A stretch of 64,000 nt of DNA. It comes from Tildeniella torsiva UHER 1998/13D. Its GTDB lineage: Bacteria; Cyanobacteriota; Cyanobacteriia; Phormidesmidales; Phormidesmidaceae. The notes under the pieces are model-generated. The model did no database searches and was not told the origin of the DNA. It saw only the letters and a list, made by a program, of their open reading frames with translations. A program made the translations under genes and the position numbers. The stretch spans positions 1-64,000 of the forward strand of contig JAHHIH010000009.1 in the NCBI GenBank assembly GCA_019358835.1, read 5' to 3'. Positions 15,689 through 23,049 of the stretch are shown here, piece by piece. Numbering within the stretch: the stretch's first letter is position 1; each line of letters opens with the position of its first letter.

Positions 15689-16951
15689 CTACAGATCTAC
15701 TGGCTCATCCTCTATGGCTGATGGGAGAGCGATCGGGGCAAAGGCTTTAGTGTCATCCTGATCGAGTTGGTGGGCGAGGTCAGCGGATTCCAACCGTTCT
15801 AGAAACGGCAAAATCTCGCTAAAGCTGCGAAACCCTAGTTGTTCCAGGTCTTCAAAGGTAATTGTCTCGTCAGAAATTGGCCCTCGCTGTTCCAGAAAGG
15901 CTCGAACTCGTTCTTCTTGAACGCTGAGGGCAGCCCGTTCTCTCAATTCTGGGGCAGCAGCCTTTAGACCCTGTGCCAATACCTCTGAATCAATTAAGGT
16001 GGCCCGCATGTTGGCGGCTGTATCGAGCACGGTATTGCCGAGCCGATTAAACAGGCGGGGCTTGCCTAGAGATACTTCGCAGAAACGTTTGGCGGCTTCT
16101 GGGGTAAACGGCAGCACCGATCGCGGATCGTTGGGGTCGGTGCAGTTGTTGTTGATGCGAGCGCTGTTGAGGTAATTGATCAGCATTTTGTAGGTCGTGG
16201 GGGGGTCAAGTTCTTTAAGTTCAAGTTGTAGGTCAAACAACCCTCGCTCGCTGGTCAGCAGATCTCCAGTAATACCCATGGCGTGCCCGGTCAGCATAAA
16301 CCAGGCCCGCCCTTTCAACATGCCCTGGGCATCATGCATCATCTGTCGAACGGCGCTGGGGTTGCGCTTGTCTAAGTCATCAATGGCGATAACAACGCCC
16401 TGGGGATATTTTTCTTGGGCTCGCTCTAGCAGCGTGTCTAGGCTAACGGTGGGGTAGAGCGGCTTGGTAATGGGCAAATCTTTTTCAGCCATTTTTGCGC
16501 CAATGCCCAGGCTACCGCTCACCTCTGCGCTGCGCTCTTTAAGAATTTTGGCGGTCGGAATCCCCATTTGGTAGAGCTGGCGCTGTGCCCATTCGTCATC
16601 GGCCATTTCGCGGGCGACGGCAATTAGGGCGGTGGTGGCCAGGTCGAGATCAGCCGGTAGAGAAATGTAGGCGGTCAACATCTGCGGACGCTTGCGGCGT
16701 AAGACAGAGAGCACCTCACGCAAAAAGGCGCTTTTGCCAATGCCAATGCGGCCATAGACCAAAACCCGTCGCCGCTCTCGACTTTGAAACAGGTTAAACA
16801 CCCGCCGCAGCTCAGCTTCGCGCCCGGTGAAGATGTACCGTAGCGTTTCACTTTCGAGGTCAGGTGGGCTTTCTGTAAACGGAATTTCACGTAGGCCCAG
16901 CCCCTGCACATTGCTGGTTGACTGATCAAAAATATCGTCGGCTGTGGTCAT
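15689..16951 (-). CDS. AAA/ORC-type ATPase of a TPR-ATPase module
   Basis: The 420-residue P-loop ATPase has Walker A GRIGIGKSAF (residues 67-76) and Walker B VVIAIDDLDK (186-195). A following AWFMLTGHAMGITGD segment resembles a sensor region. An entry motif before Walker A (FTGREAELRRVFNLFQ) resembles the start of ORC/CDC6 or STAND ATPases. The C-terminal 90 residues look like a winged helix (ISDETITFEDLEQLGFRSF). No membrane segment is visible. Its ATG overlaps the stop of the TPR gene by 4 bases, so the two are translationally coupled. It may be a regulatory or defence ATPase that receives signals from the TPR partner. The function is unknown. Confidence 0.8.
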   Translation of the reverse strand: MTTADDIFDQSTSNVQGLGLREIPFTESPPDLESETLRYIFTGREAELRRVFNLFQSRERRRVLVYGRIGIGKSAFLREVLSVLRRKRPQMLTAYISLPADLDLATTALIAVAREMADDEWAQRQLYQMGIPTAKILKERSAEVSGSLGIGAKMAEKDLPITKPLYPTVSLDTLLERAQEKYPQGVVIAIDDLDKRNPSAVRQMMHDAQGMLKGRAWFMLTGHAMGITGDLLTSERGLFDLQLELKELDPPTTYKMLINYLNSARINNNCTDPNDPRSVLPFTPEAAKRFCEVSLGKPRLFNRLGNTVLDTAANMRATLIDSEVLAQGLKAAAPELRERAALSVQEERVRAFLEQRGPISDETITFEDLEQLGFRSFSEILPFLERLESADLAHQLDQDDTKAFAPIALPSAIEDEPVDL

Positions 16952-19134
16952 GCGGGCACCTCGCTCGTCTGCTGCTCTGCCCGTTGGGCTGCCTGGTAGA
17001 GGTTATCCACTTCTATCACCCTGTTTTGTCGATCGAGCTGATGGTAAAGGTCACGGGCTTGCTGTAGCTCGGCCATGCCTTTTTTGAAATAGCCCTGGGA
17101 GGCCAAGACACTACCCAACCCATGACGACTTTGGGCAATGCCGGGCTGATCGTTAAGGTGCTCGTATAGGCGCAGGGCATCGCGGTAGTAAAGACGAGCA
17201 TTATCCCAGTCAGATAGGGTTTCGTGGGCGCGCCCGGTTTGATACAGCGCATTGGCATGGGCTAGTTGGTCATCCCCTTCGCTGAGTAGTCTGACGCTGT
17301 TGAGCAAGAGCTGTAGCCCCTCTTGCCACTGGCCTTCGCGTACTAGGCGGCTACCTAAAACAGATTGGGTAGTGGGTAGCGCCTGCCAGATTCTTTCGCG
17401 ATCGTAATGCTCTGGGTTAATGGCATCTAAAGCGGTTTTATAGGCTTTGAGTGCGTCTTGTAAGTCGCTAGCATTCTGATTTAGCTCAAAGCGGCGCGAT
17501 AGCGCATTACCCAGCCGATACTGAGAGTCAATAAAGTCTGGGCTGCCGGGCACGGCGACTTCCAGCGCCTCCTTTAGCAGCGTAATGGCCGTATCTAAGT
17601 CGCTTGAATTATCCGTTAGCGAGGCTTGTATCATTAACGCCTTTGCTAGGAACCCTTGGTTTTGGGCCCACCGGAGCGGAAACGCATCTTGGGTGAGAAC
17701 CTGTGCCGCTTCTTTGTACAAATCAACTGCTGTTTTTAGATTGACTAGCTGCTCGCCAAGAATGCGATTGGAATAGGCATTGCCGAAATTATTTTGTGTC
17801 GTGGCCCAATTTTCTGGGAAAGCATCGCGGGTATAAACCTGAAGTGATAACTCATAGGCAACAATTGCCTGCTCTAGGTTTTCGGCTCGATCGCCTCGAA
17901 TGCGATTATTGTAAGCACTACCAAGATTGTTTTGTGATCTTGCCCAATCCTCTGGAAAAGCATCGCGAGTGTAAACCTGAAGTGACAACTCATAGGCGGC
18001 AATTGCCTGCTCTAGGTTTTCGGCCCGATCGCCTCGAATGCGATTATTGTAAGCATTACCAAGATTGTTTTGTGATCTTGCCCAATCCTCTGGAAAAGCA
18101 TCGCGAGTGTAAACCTGAAGTGACAACTCATAGGCGGCAATAGCCCGCTCTAGGTTTTCGGCTCGATCGCCTCGAATGCGATCGCAATAAACAGTTCCCA
18201 TATTATTTTGTGTCGCAGCCCAATCTTTTGGAAAAGCATTGTGGGTGCGAACCTGAAGTGACAGCTCATGGGCCACGATAGCCTGCTCTAGGTTTTCGGC
18301 CCGATCGCCTCGAATGCGATCGCGATAGGCAATTCCCAGGTTGTTTTGTGTCACAGCCCAACTTTCTGGAAAGGCATCACGGGTGTAGACCTGAAGTGAC
18401 AATTCATGGGCCGCGATAGCCCGCTCTAGGTTTTCAGCTCGATCACCTCGAATGCGATCGCCGTAGGCATTGCCGAGGTTAGTTTGTGTCGCGGCCCATT
18501 CTCTTGGAAGAGTATCCCGAGTGCGCACCTGAAGTGATGATTCATAGGCCACGATCGCCCGCTCTAAGTTTTCGGCTCGATCGCCTCGAATGCGGTCGCA
18601 ATAAGCATTACCAAGATTATTTTGTGACCTCGCCCAATCTTCTGGAAAGGTATCAAGGGTGTAGACTTGAAGTGATAACTCATGGGCCGCGATGGCCTGC
18701 TCTAGATTTTCGGCCCGATCGCCTCGAATGCGATCGCGATAGACATTACCAAGATTATTTTGTATCGCGGCCCATTTTTCTGGAAAAGTATCGCGAGTCA
18801 ACACCTTCAATGCAACTTGATAAGCTACAACACTCAACTCTAGGTTCAAAGCCCGATCGCCCAGCGGAAATCCCCAAACTGCATTCCCAAAAGCTAAAAA
18901 CAGCGATGCGACTTCTTGTCTATCCCCAAATAGACCATCATTTTGCAGCTTAGGGAATATATGGGGCAATGCCTCTAAAAGGTATTTGTCTAGCTTTGCT
19001 AAGTTTGCCTGCAAAAACTGATCAACCTGCCGCTCGTTCCCCTCAGCTTTGGCATGGCACTTGCCAAAGGCACGCATAAACTGGGTCGCATTGCGAGTGG
19101 GTATCGCCTTTGGCTGTCCAAATCCTTTGCCCAT
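16948..19134 (-). CDS. TPR-repeat protein with near-identical 46-residue repeats
   Basis: The protein is 728 residues. After an N-terminal domain (about 1-75) come nine TPR-like units of 46 residues. Seven carry the almost invariant core DRIRGDRAENLE (or NNRIRG...), ending in SLQVYTRDAFPEDWA. A more diverged TPR region follows (about 480-728). Two adjacent DNA copies (17867-18004, 18005-18142) differ at only about three bases, so the array has expanded recently. The repeats encode the HIP1-bearing string GATCGCCTCGAATGCGAT. It is coupled by a 4-base overlap to the AAA ATPase gene. It is likely a protein-binding sensor or scaffold. The start at 19134 is ATG but unproven. Confidence 0.85.
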   Translation of the reverse strand: MGKGFGQPKAIPTRNATQFMRAFGKCHAKAEGNERQVDQFLQANLAKLDKYLLEALPHIFPKLQNDGLFGDRQEVASLFLAFGNAVWGFPLGDRALNLELSVVAYQVALKVLTRDTFPEKWAAIQNNLGNVYRDRIRGDRAENLEQAIAAHELSLQVYTLDTFPEDWARSQNNLGNAYCDRIRGDRAENLERAIVAYESSLQVRTRDTLPREWAATQTNLGNAYGDRIRGDRAENLERAIAAHELSLQVYTRDAFPESWAVTQNNLGIAYRDRIRGDRAENLEQAIVAHELSLQVRTHNAFPKDWAATQNNMGTVYCDRIRGDRAENLERAIAAYELSLQVYTRDAFPEDWARSQNNLGNAYNNRIRGDRAENLEQAIAAYELSLQVYTRDAFPEDWARSQNNLGSAYNNRIRGDRAENLEQAIVAYELSLQVYTRDAFPENWATTQNNFGNAYSNRILGEQLVNLKTAVDLYKEAAQVLTQDAFPLRWAQNQGFLAKALMIQASLTDNSSDLDTAITLLKEALEVAVPGSPDFIDSQYRLGNALSRRFELNQNASDLQDALKAYKTALDAINPEHYDRERIWQALPTTQSVLGSRLVREGQWQEGLQLLLNSVRLLSEGDDQLAHANALYQTGRAHETLSDWDNARLYYRDALRLYEHLNDQPGIAQSRHGLGSVLASQGYFKKGMAELQQARDLYHQLDRQNRVIEVDNLYQAAQRAEQQTSEVPA
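17867..18142 (-). repeat. near-identical 138-bp tandem repeat pair in the TPR gene
   Basis: Units 17867-18004 and 18005-18142 are head-to-tail copies that differ at roughly three positions. Units on both sides are clearly related but more diverged. The unit encodes 46 residues exactly, so gain or loss keeps the frame. Confidence 0.9.
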
Positions 19135-19988
19135 AACACCCTTTGCGCCAGCTCACACGTCATCAACAGTGTCGTAAGTTCAATAGTAGTGCCATTTTCT
19201 CAAACCACCTATCGCATCCCCAGCGCTTATGTAGCGGTGGCCAGTTCGCTTGAGACATAGACAATCGCCAGCAGCAAAAACTGGGACAGCGAACTGGCAT
19301 ATAGCCATCGCCGATAGGCTATCTAGGAAAACGCCCTAATCTTTGTGGCGACGGCTGTAGCAGCGCTTTGGATAGCGCAAAGTGCTGCGTGCCCATCGTC
19401 TAACCACTCGGCAAAGATGGGCACGGGCTTTTTGCCGTTGTACAGCGTCTCACCGTTACCTGAGTCACCGCCCGAGTCTCTGTCATCGCCGACACCTTTG
19501 ATGTCGTACCGCAATGCTTTAGTGTTGCGGCTGCATGCGTTAGTTTGAGGCCGCAATGCTTTAGTGCGATCGCTCAACATCTGATTGTGAGGCGGCAACT
19601 TGTTAAATTGCGGCGCGACAATGCTGCTGCAATCTAACAATCCTTCAAGTTGTCAATCCACAATGCTTCTGTCATAGAGCAACTTCGAATATTCACCCGC
19701 TGCACTCTTACCTGTTCAATCCACAATGCTTTTGTCATAGAGCAACTTCGAATAGTCGTTCGTTACACTCTGATCTGCTCAATGCACAATGCTTCTGTCA
19801 TGGCAGCACATCAGTCAGTCACGCGCTGCATCATGACTGTTGCACCCAAACTCGCTTCAACCCATTGCAACATTCATCCAACTCTGGGGGCATACGCAAG
19901 AGAGTAGGAGTGCAGAAGTAATAGCTGATATACCCGCGGCTGCAATTTGCTGCCATGCTATGAGGGTTGTCGTCAACGCGGTTTTGCT
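19135..19988. other. 850-bp non-coding region rich in degenerate short repeats
   Basis: No convincing gene is seen. An 11-bp inverted repeat (GCCAGTTCGCT 19240-19250, AGCGAACTGGC 19288-19298) comes first. Then at about 19510-19600 there is a block of 21-bp periodic repeats with core GCAATGCTTTAGTG. Then three 63-bp tandem repeats lie at 19653-19841. Both frames across the repeats stay open for 85-105 codons, but the products show only the repeat. A promoter for mazG should lie near 19900-19985. Confidence 0.6.
19653..19841. repeat. three 63-bp tandem repeats
   Basis: Units start at 19653, 19716 and 19779. Units 1 and 2 are close copies (both contain CACAATGCTT, then GTCATAGAGCAACTTCGAAT). 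Unit 3 is more diverged after CACAATGCTTCTGTCAT. 63 is three times the 21-bp period seen in the block just upstream. Confidence 0.85.
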
Positions 19989-20849
19989 ATGGTTTCTGCG
20001 CCCTCCTCGTCCGGCAATCCCCAGGGCATCTCTGCTACCCCTCGCGTCGCCGTCCTCGCCGCCATAGAACGACTGATTGATGTGATCGCCCAGCTGCGCC
20101 ACCCCGAAACCGGCTGCCCGTGGGATTTAGCCCAAACCCCCACCAGCCTCATCCCCTACGTAATTGAAGAAGCCTACGAGGTGGTGGATGCCATTCAGGT
20201 GGGCGAAAAGGATGCGATCGCCGAAGAACTCGGCGACCTGCTGCTTCAGGTGGTGCTCCAGGCCCAGGTGGCCAGCGACAACGGCGACTTTGACCTGGGC
20301 ACCGTCGCCACCGGCATTGCCGACAAGCTGGTGCGCCGCCACCCTCACGTTTTTGGCGATGCCTCAGGCGAAACCCCTGAAGAAGTTAGCCAAAACTGGG
20401 ATCGCATCAAGGCCGCAGAAAAGGGCATTGCCCACGAGCCCAACAAGCTCACCCCCAAGTTGGTCAAATACAGCCGCACCCTGCCGCCGCTGATGGCCGC
20501 CAGCAAAATCTCCCACAAAGCCGCCAAGGCCGGGTTCGAGTGGGAAACCGTTGACAATGTGTGGGACAAATTTCACGAAGAACTCGACGAGTTTCGCACC
20601 GCCCTGGCCCACGAGCCGAAAGCAAACCAGCAGGCGGAACTGGGCGACCTGTTGTTTACCCTGGTGAATCTGGCCCGCTGGTACGACCTCGACCCCGCCG
20701 AGGCGTTGCAGAGCACCAACCGTCGCTTCATCCAGCGCTTTGAGCTGGTGGAGACGGTAGCAGAGAAACCCCTTGGGGAGTATGGAATTGAAGAGCTAGA
20801 GGTGTTGTGGCAAAAGGCGAAGGCGCAGTTGGCCAAGCCTGAAGGCTAG
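19989..20849 (+). CDS. mazG: nucleoside triphosphate pyrophosphohydrolase MazG
   Basis: MazG cleaves (d)NTPs to NMP and pyrophosphate, removing damaged or non-canonical nucleotides. At about 286 residues it has the two-MazG-domain layout. The first domain has CPWDLAQTPTSLIPYVIEEA (the EExxE metal site begins here) and EELGDLLLQVVLQ. The second has KFHEELDEFRTAL and QQAELGDLLFTLVNLARW. The end, YGIEELEVLWQKAKAQL, is typical. ATG 19989 is chosen; a longer frame adds only unconserved residues. The short N-terminal extension before VAVLAAIERLIDVI is Ser/Pro-rich and variable. Confidence 0.96.
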   Translation: MVSAPSSSGNPQGISATPRVAVLAAIERLIDVIAQLRHPETGCPWDLAQTPTSLIPYVIEEAYEVVDAIQVGEKDAIAEELGDLLLQVVLQAQVASDNGDFDLGTVATGIADKLVRRHPHVFGDASGETPEEVSQNWDRIKAAEKGIAHEPNKLTPKLVKYSRTLPPLMAASKISHKAAKAGFEWETVDNVWDKFHEELDEFRTALAHEPKANQQAELGDLLFTLVNLARWYDLDPAEALQSTNRRFIQRFELVETVAEKPLGEYGIEELEVLWQKAKAQLAKPEG

Positions 20850-20873
20850 TGCTGAGCAGTGCTCTACATCCAT

Positions 20874-21007
20874 GTAGGGGCGAATGGCATTCGCCCTAAC
20901 CAATTGAGAGCCTTGGCCCAAGATGTAAGCTCAGAAACCGAGGCAAAATCCAGTTTCGTCAAACGACGGCATCCGTTTAGGAAGGGCAAACAACCGTTTG
21001 CCCCTAC
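20874..21007. repeat. pair of REP-like palindromes downstream of mazG
   Basis: 20874-20898 reads GTAGGGGCGAATGG, then CATTCGCCCTA, an imperfect palindrome. 20983-21007 reads AGGGCAAACAA, then CCGTTTGCCCCTAC, the same design in opposite orientation. Each carries GTAGGGGC at its outer edge. They resemble short palindromic repeats dispersed in cyanobacterial genomes and lie between convergent genes. Confidence 0.75.
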
Positions 21008-21015
21008 GAAGGGCT

Positions 21016-21234
21016 CTATCGCGGCGCGTCGGGTTTGTAGTAGTCGTTGGCGTTTGGCGTTTGGCTGCCGCCGTCTTTGTTGATGCAGCCAGCCTTATCC
21101 ACATACCGGCAGACCCGTGCGTAGAGCCTGGCCCGGTTGCCCGGTGGGCCAGCGGAGAAGAGGACGCGATCGCCCCCCACAACGCCCACCAAAATTTTGA
21201 CGCCGCACACGGGGCAAGTTTGGGGAGCAGCCAT
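21016..21234 (-). CDS. small zinc-ribbon-like conserved protein
   Basis: The 72-residue protein is of unknown function. It opens APQTCPVCGVKILVGVVGGD, a Cys-x2-Cys knuckle. A second pair is more spread out (RVCRYVDKAGCINKD), together giving four cysteines able to bind zinc. The middle FSAGPPGNRARLYARVC is compact and basic, and the tail is polar (TPNANDYYKPDAPR). I recall similar short proteins in cyanobacteria but no assigned role. It lies alone between mazG and cofG on the opposite strand to mazG. Confidence 0.7.
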   Translation of the reverse strand: MAAPQTCPVCGVKILVGVVGGDRVLFSAGPPGNRARLYARVCRYVDKAGCINKDGGSQTPNANDYYKPDAPR

Positions 21235-21302
21235 GGGGGAACCTCGGTCGAACTTGTGAGGATTTTACCTTGTTAGGGGTGAGGGGTGAGGGGGTGATGA
21301 GC

Positions 21303-22310
21303 TTAGGGATCGGTGAGGGAATTGCGCCAGGTTTGCACTAGGGATCTCATGGGTTCGGGTAGCCAGCTATCGTATTGGGGATAGACGGGTAGGCGGGGCT
21401 GGAGTTGCCAGCCGTAGGGGGCGATCGCATCCCCCAGCGACTCCGGCGTAGGATGTTCGTAGTCGGGGTTCACCTCATCCACCGGGCTAATGCCACCCAG
21501 ATCCCTTGCGCCTGCGGTCAAACAATCTAGCAGGCCCCTATGACTGACCAAGTTGGGCGGAATTTGAATAGCGACTTCTGGGGAAAGACATTCTCTCGCC
21601 AGATGCACGGCTCTTAGCATTGCGGCTTCATCAAGCGCCATCCCCGGCTGAAGCTGCTGCTGGCCAGGGCTGTGGGGTTGCAGAATAACTTCTTGAATGT
21701 GGCCATAGCGGGTTTGGAGGGTGGCGATCGCCCGCAGCGAATCTACCCAATCGGCCTCACTCTCTCCCAGCCCCAGCAGCAGCCCGGTGGTGAAGGGAAT
21801 TCCTAGTTCCCCAGCCCAGGTCAGCTGTTGCAGCCGCACTTCGGGGCGTTTGCTAGGGGCATGGCGGTGAACGGTGTCGAGCAGCTGCGGTGTCACCTGC
21901 TCGACCATGAGGCCCATCGACACATTCACCTGCTGAAGCTGCGCCATTTCGTCTCGGCTGAGGGGGCCAGCGTTGGTGTGGGGTAGCAGCCCGACATCTA
22001 GAGCCAGCGCGCAAATTTGGTAAATGTGGCGAAACCAGTCGTCGCGGCGGGGGCTGGTGGGGGCCACCTCGCCGCTGAGCACTAGCACCTCGCACACGCC
22101 CTGATGGCGCAGAGTCGGTAGTTGCTGAACCACATCCGCTAAACTCAGCCAGGGTGACTGGCCTGGGTCAGCCCGAAAGTTGCAGTAGGTGCAGCGGTTG
22201 AAGCACTCGTAGGTGGGCACCAGCGTGTGGGCCCGGCTAAAGGTCACCGTCTGCGGCGACGGCTGAGTTAGCCAACCGCTGCGTGAGTTCACAGCCCTAG
22301 CCTGATTCAT
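21303..22310 (-). CDS. cofG: 7,8-didemethyl-8-hydroxy-5-deazariboflavin (F0) synthase subunit 1, CofG
   Basis: CofG is the radical SAM enzyme that, with CofH, builds the deazaflavin chromophore F0 used by cyanobacterial photolyases and cryptochromes. The 335-residue protein has CFNRCTYCNF (Cys-x3-Cys-x2-Cys) near residue 36. It also has VLVLSGEVAPTSPRR, LPHTNAGPLSRDEM, a SMGLMVEQ segment, and GGISPVDEVNPDYEHP near the end, all CofG marks. No cofH is in the window, so the pathway is split in this genome. ATG 22310 is used. Confidence 0.95.
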   Translation of the reverse strand: MNQARAVNSRSGWLTQPSPQTVTFSRAHTLVPTYECFNRCTYCNFRADPGQSPWLSLADVVQQLPTLRHQGVCEVLVLSGEVAPTSPRRDDWFRHIYQICALALDVGLLPHTNAGPLSRDEMAQLQQVNVSMGLMVEQVTPQLLDTVHRHAPSKRPEVRLQQLTWAGELGIPFTTGLLLGLGESEADWVDSLRAIATLQTRYGHIQEVILQPHSPGQQQLQPGMALDEAAMLRAVHLARECLSPEVAIQIPPNLVSHRGLLDCLTAGARDLGGISPVDEVNPDYEHPTPESLGDAIAPYGWQLQPRLPVYPQYDSWLPEPMRSLVQTWRNSLTDP

Positions 22311-22349
22311 GCCAACGCCCTGGGTTAACCCCCGCCAGTTTAGGTAAGT

Positions 22350-22727
22350 TTAGGCTACTTCCACGATCACCATTTCCACCGGAAAGCCCGCCGCTTTCCA
22401 AGCCGCCACCCCGCCGCGCACGATGGCAACCTTCGAGAAGCCCGCCTGCCGCAGCTGCTCGGCCACAGCGGCGGCTTCATCGTCGGTGTTGCTGTAGATA
22501 TAGAGATCGCGGGTGACTTCAAAGCAGTTAGCGGCGGTGGCTAGCAGCGAGTCGGCGGGCATAGAGATTGCGCCGGTAATATGGCTCTCGTTGAAATCGG
22601 CGCGATCGCGCACATCAATAATGGTTAGCGCCGGTTCGCCCCAATCCAGCCGCTCCTTGAGATCGTAGACGCGAGACTCGGGCCGCAGAGGCGAAGGCTT
22701 AGGCAACAAGCCAAAAAAGCGTTTCAT
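22350..22727 (-). CDS. rhodanese-like protein lacking the catalytic cysteine
   Basis: This 125-residue single rhodanese domain has the fold marks LTIIDVRDRADFNESHITGA, ISMPADSL, and a C-terminal FSKVAIVRGGVAAWKAAGFP. The active-site loop that normally starts with Cys reads YIYSNTDDEAA, so the sulfur-carrying Cys is replaced by Ser. The protein is therefore likely a non-catalytic binding or regulatory rhodanese. The start is set at ATG 22727 (KRFFGLLPK...); the frame is open to 22841 but without similarity. The 322 bases upstream separate it from the divergent mutL. Confidence 0.85.
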   Translation of the reverse strand: MKRFFGLLPKPSPLRPESRVYDLKERLDWGEPALTIIDVRDRADFNESHITGAISMPADSLLATAANCFEVTRDLYIYSNTDDEAAAVAEQLRQAGFSKVAIVRGGVAAWKAAGFPVEMVIVEVA

Positions 22728-23049
22728 GGTGAGGAGGATCCTGGCGAAGGCGTTCCTCTGCAATGTAACAAACCTTAATAGGGTGCGCAAACTTTTATTG
22801 AAAATAGTAGACAAGATAACCCATTCCTTTGCCCATATCAATTGAAATTCTCAATGAACTTCCTTGACCCAGAGCTTGAAGTCTGGGCCGAAGGTTACTA
22901 ACTCAGGCCACTAAGATCGCTAAAAGCCTTGTCATACCGTAGGGTGGGCACTGCCCAACAGCGTTAAACCAGCGCTATTTACCCGGAGCCTATGACCATC
23001 GCTAGATCCTTTGTTCCAGTGCCCAACCCTCGCAGTAGCATAGAATCAG
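22728..23049. other. divergent intergenic region, rhodanese / mutL
   Basis: AT-rich DNA at 22780-22850 probably holds the minus-strand promoter. A copy of the dispersed GTAGGGTGGGCA repeat, with CTGCCCA completing a small hairpin, lies at 22939-22957. No gene is seen. Confidence 0.5.

Noticed and set aside
17796-18953. Repeat-bearing open frames on the plus strand, looking like a repeat protein or CRISPR-like array
   Set aside because: They are antisense to the TPR repeats. The 138-bp units have no alternating spacer, so this is not a CRISPR array.
19323-19640. 105-codon minus-strand frame with TKALR repeats
   Set aside because: It has no ribosome site and its product consists of the short repeat only; kept as a repeat region rather than a gene.
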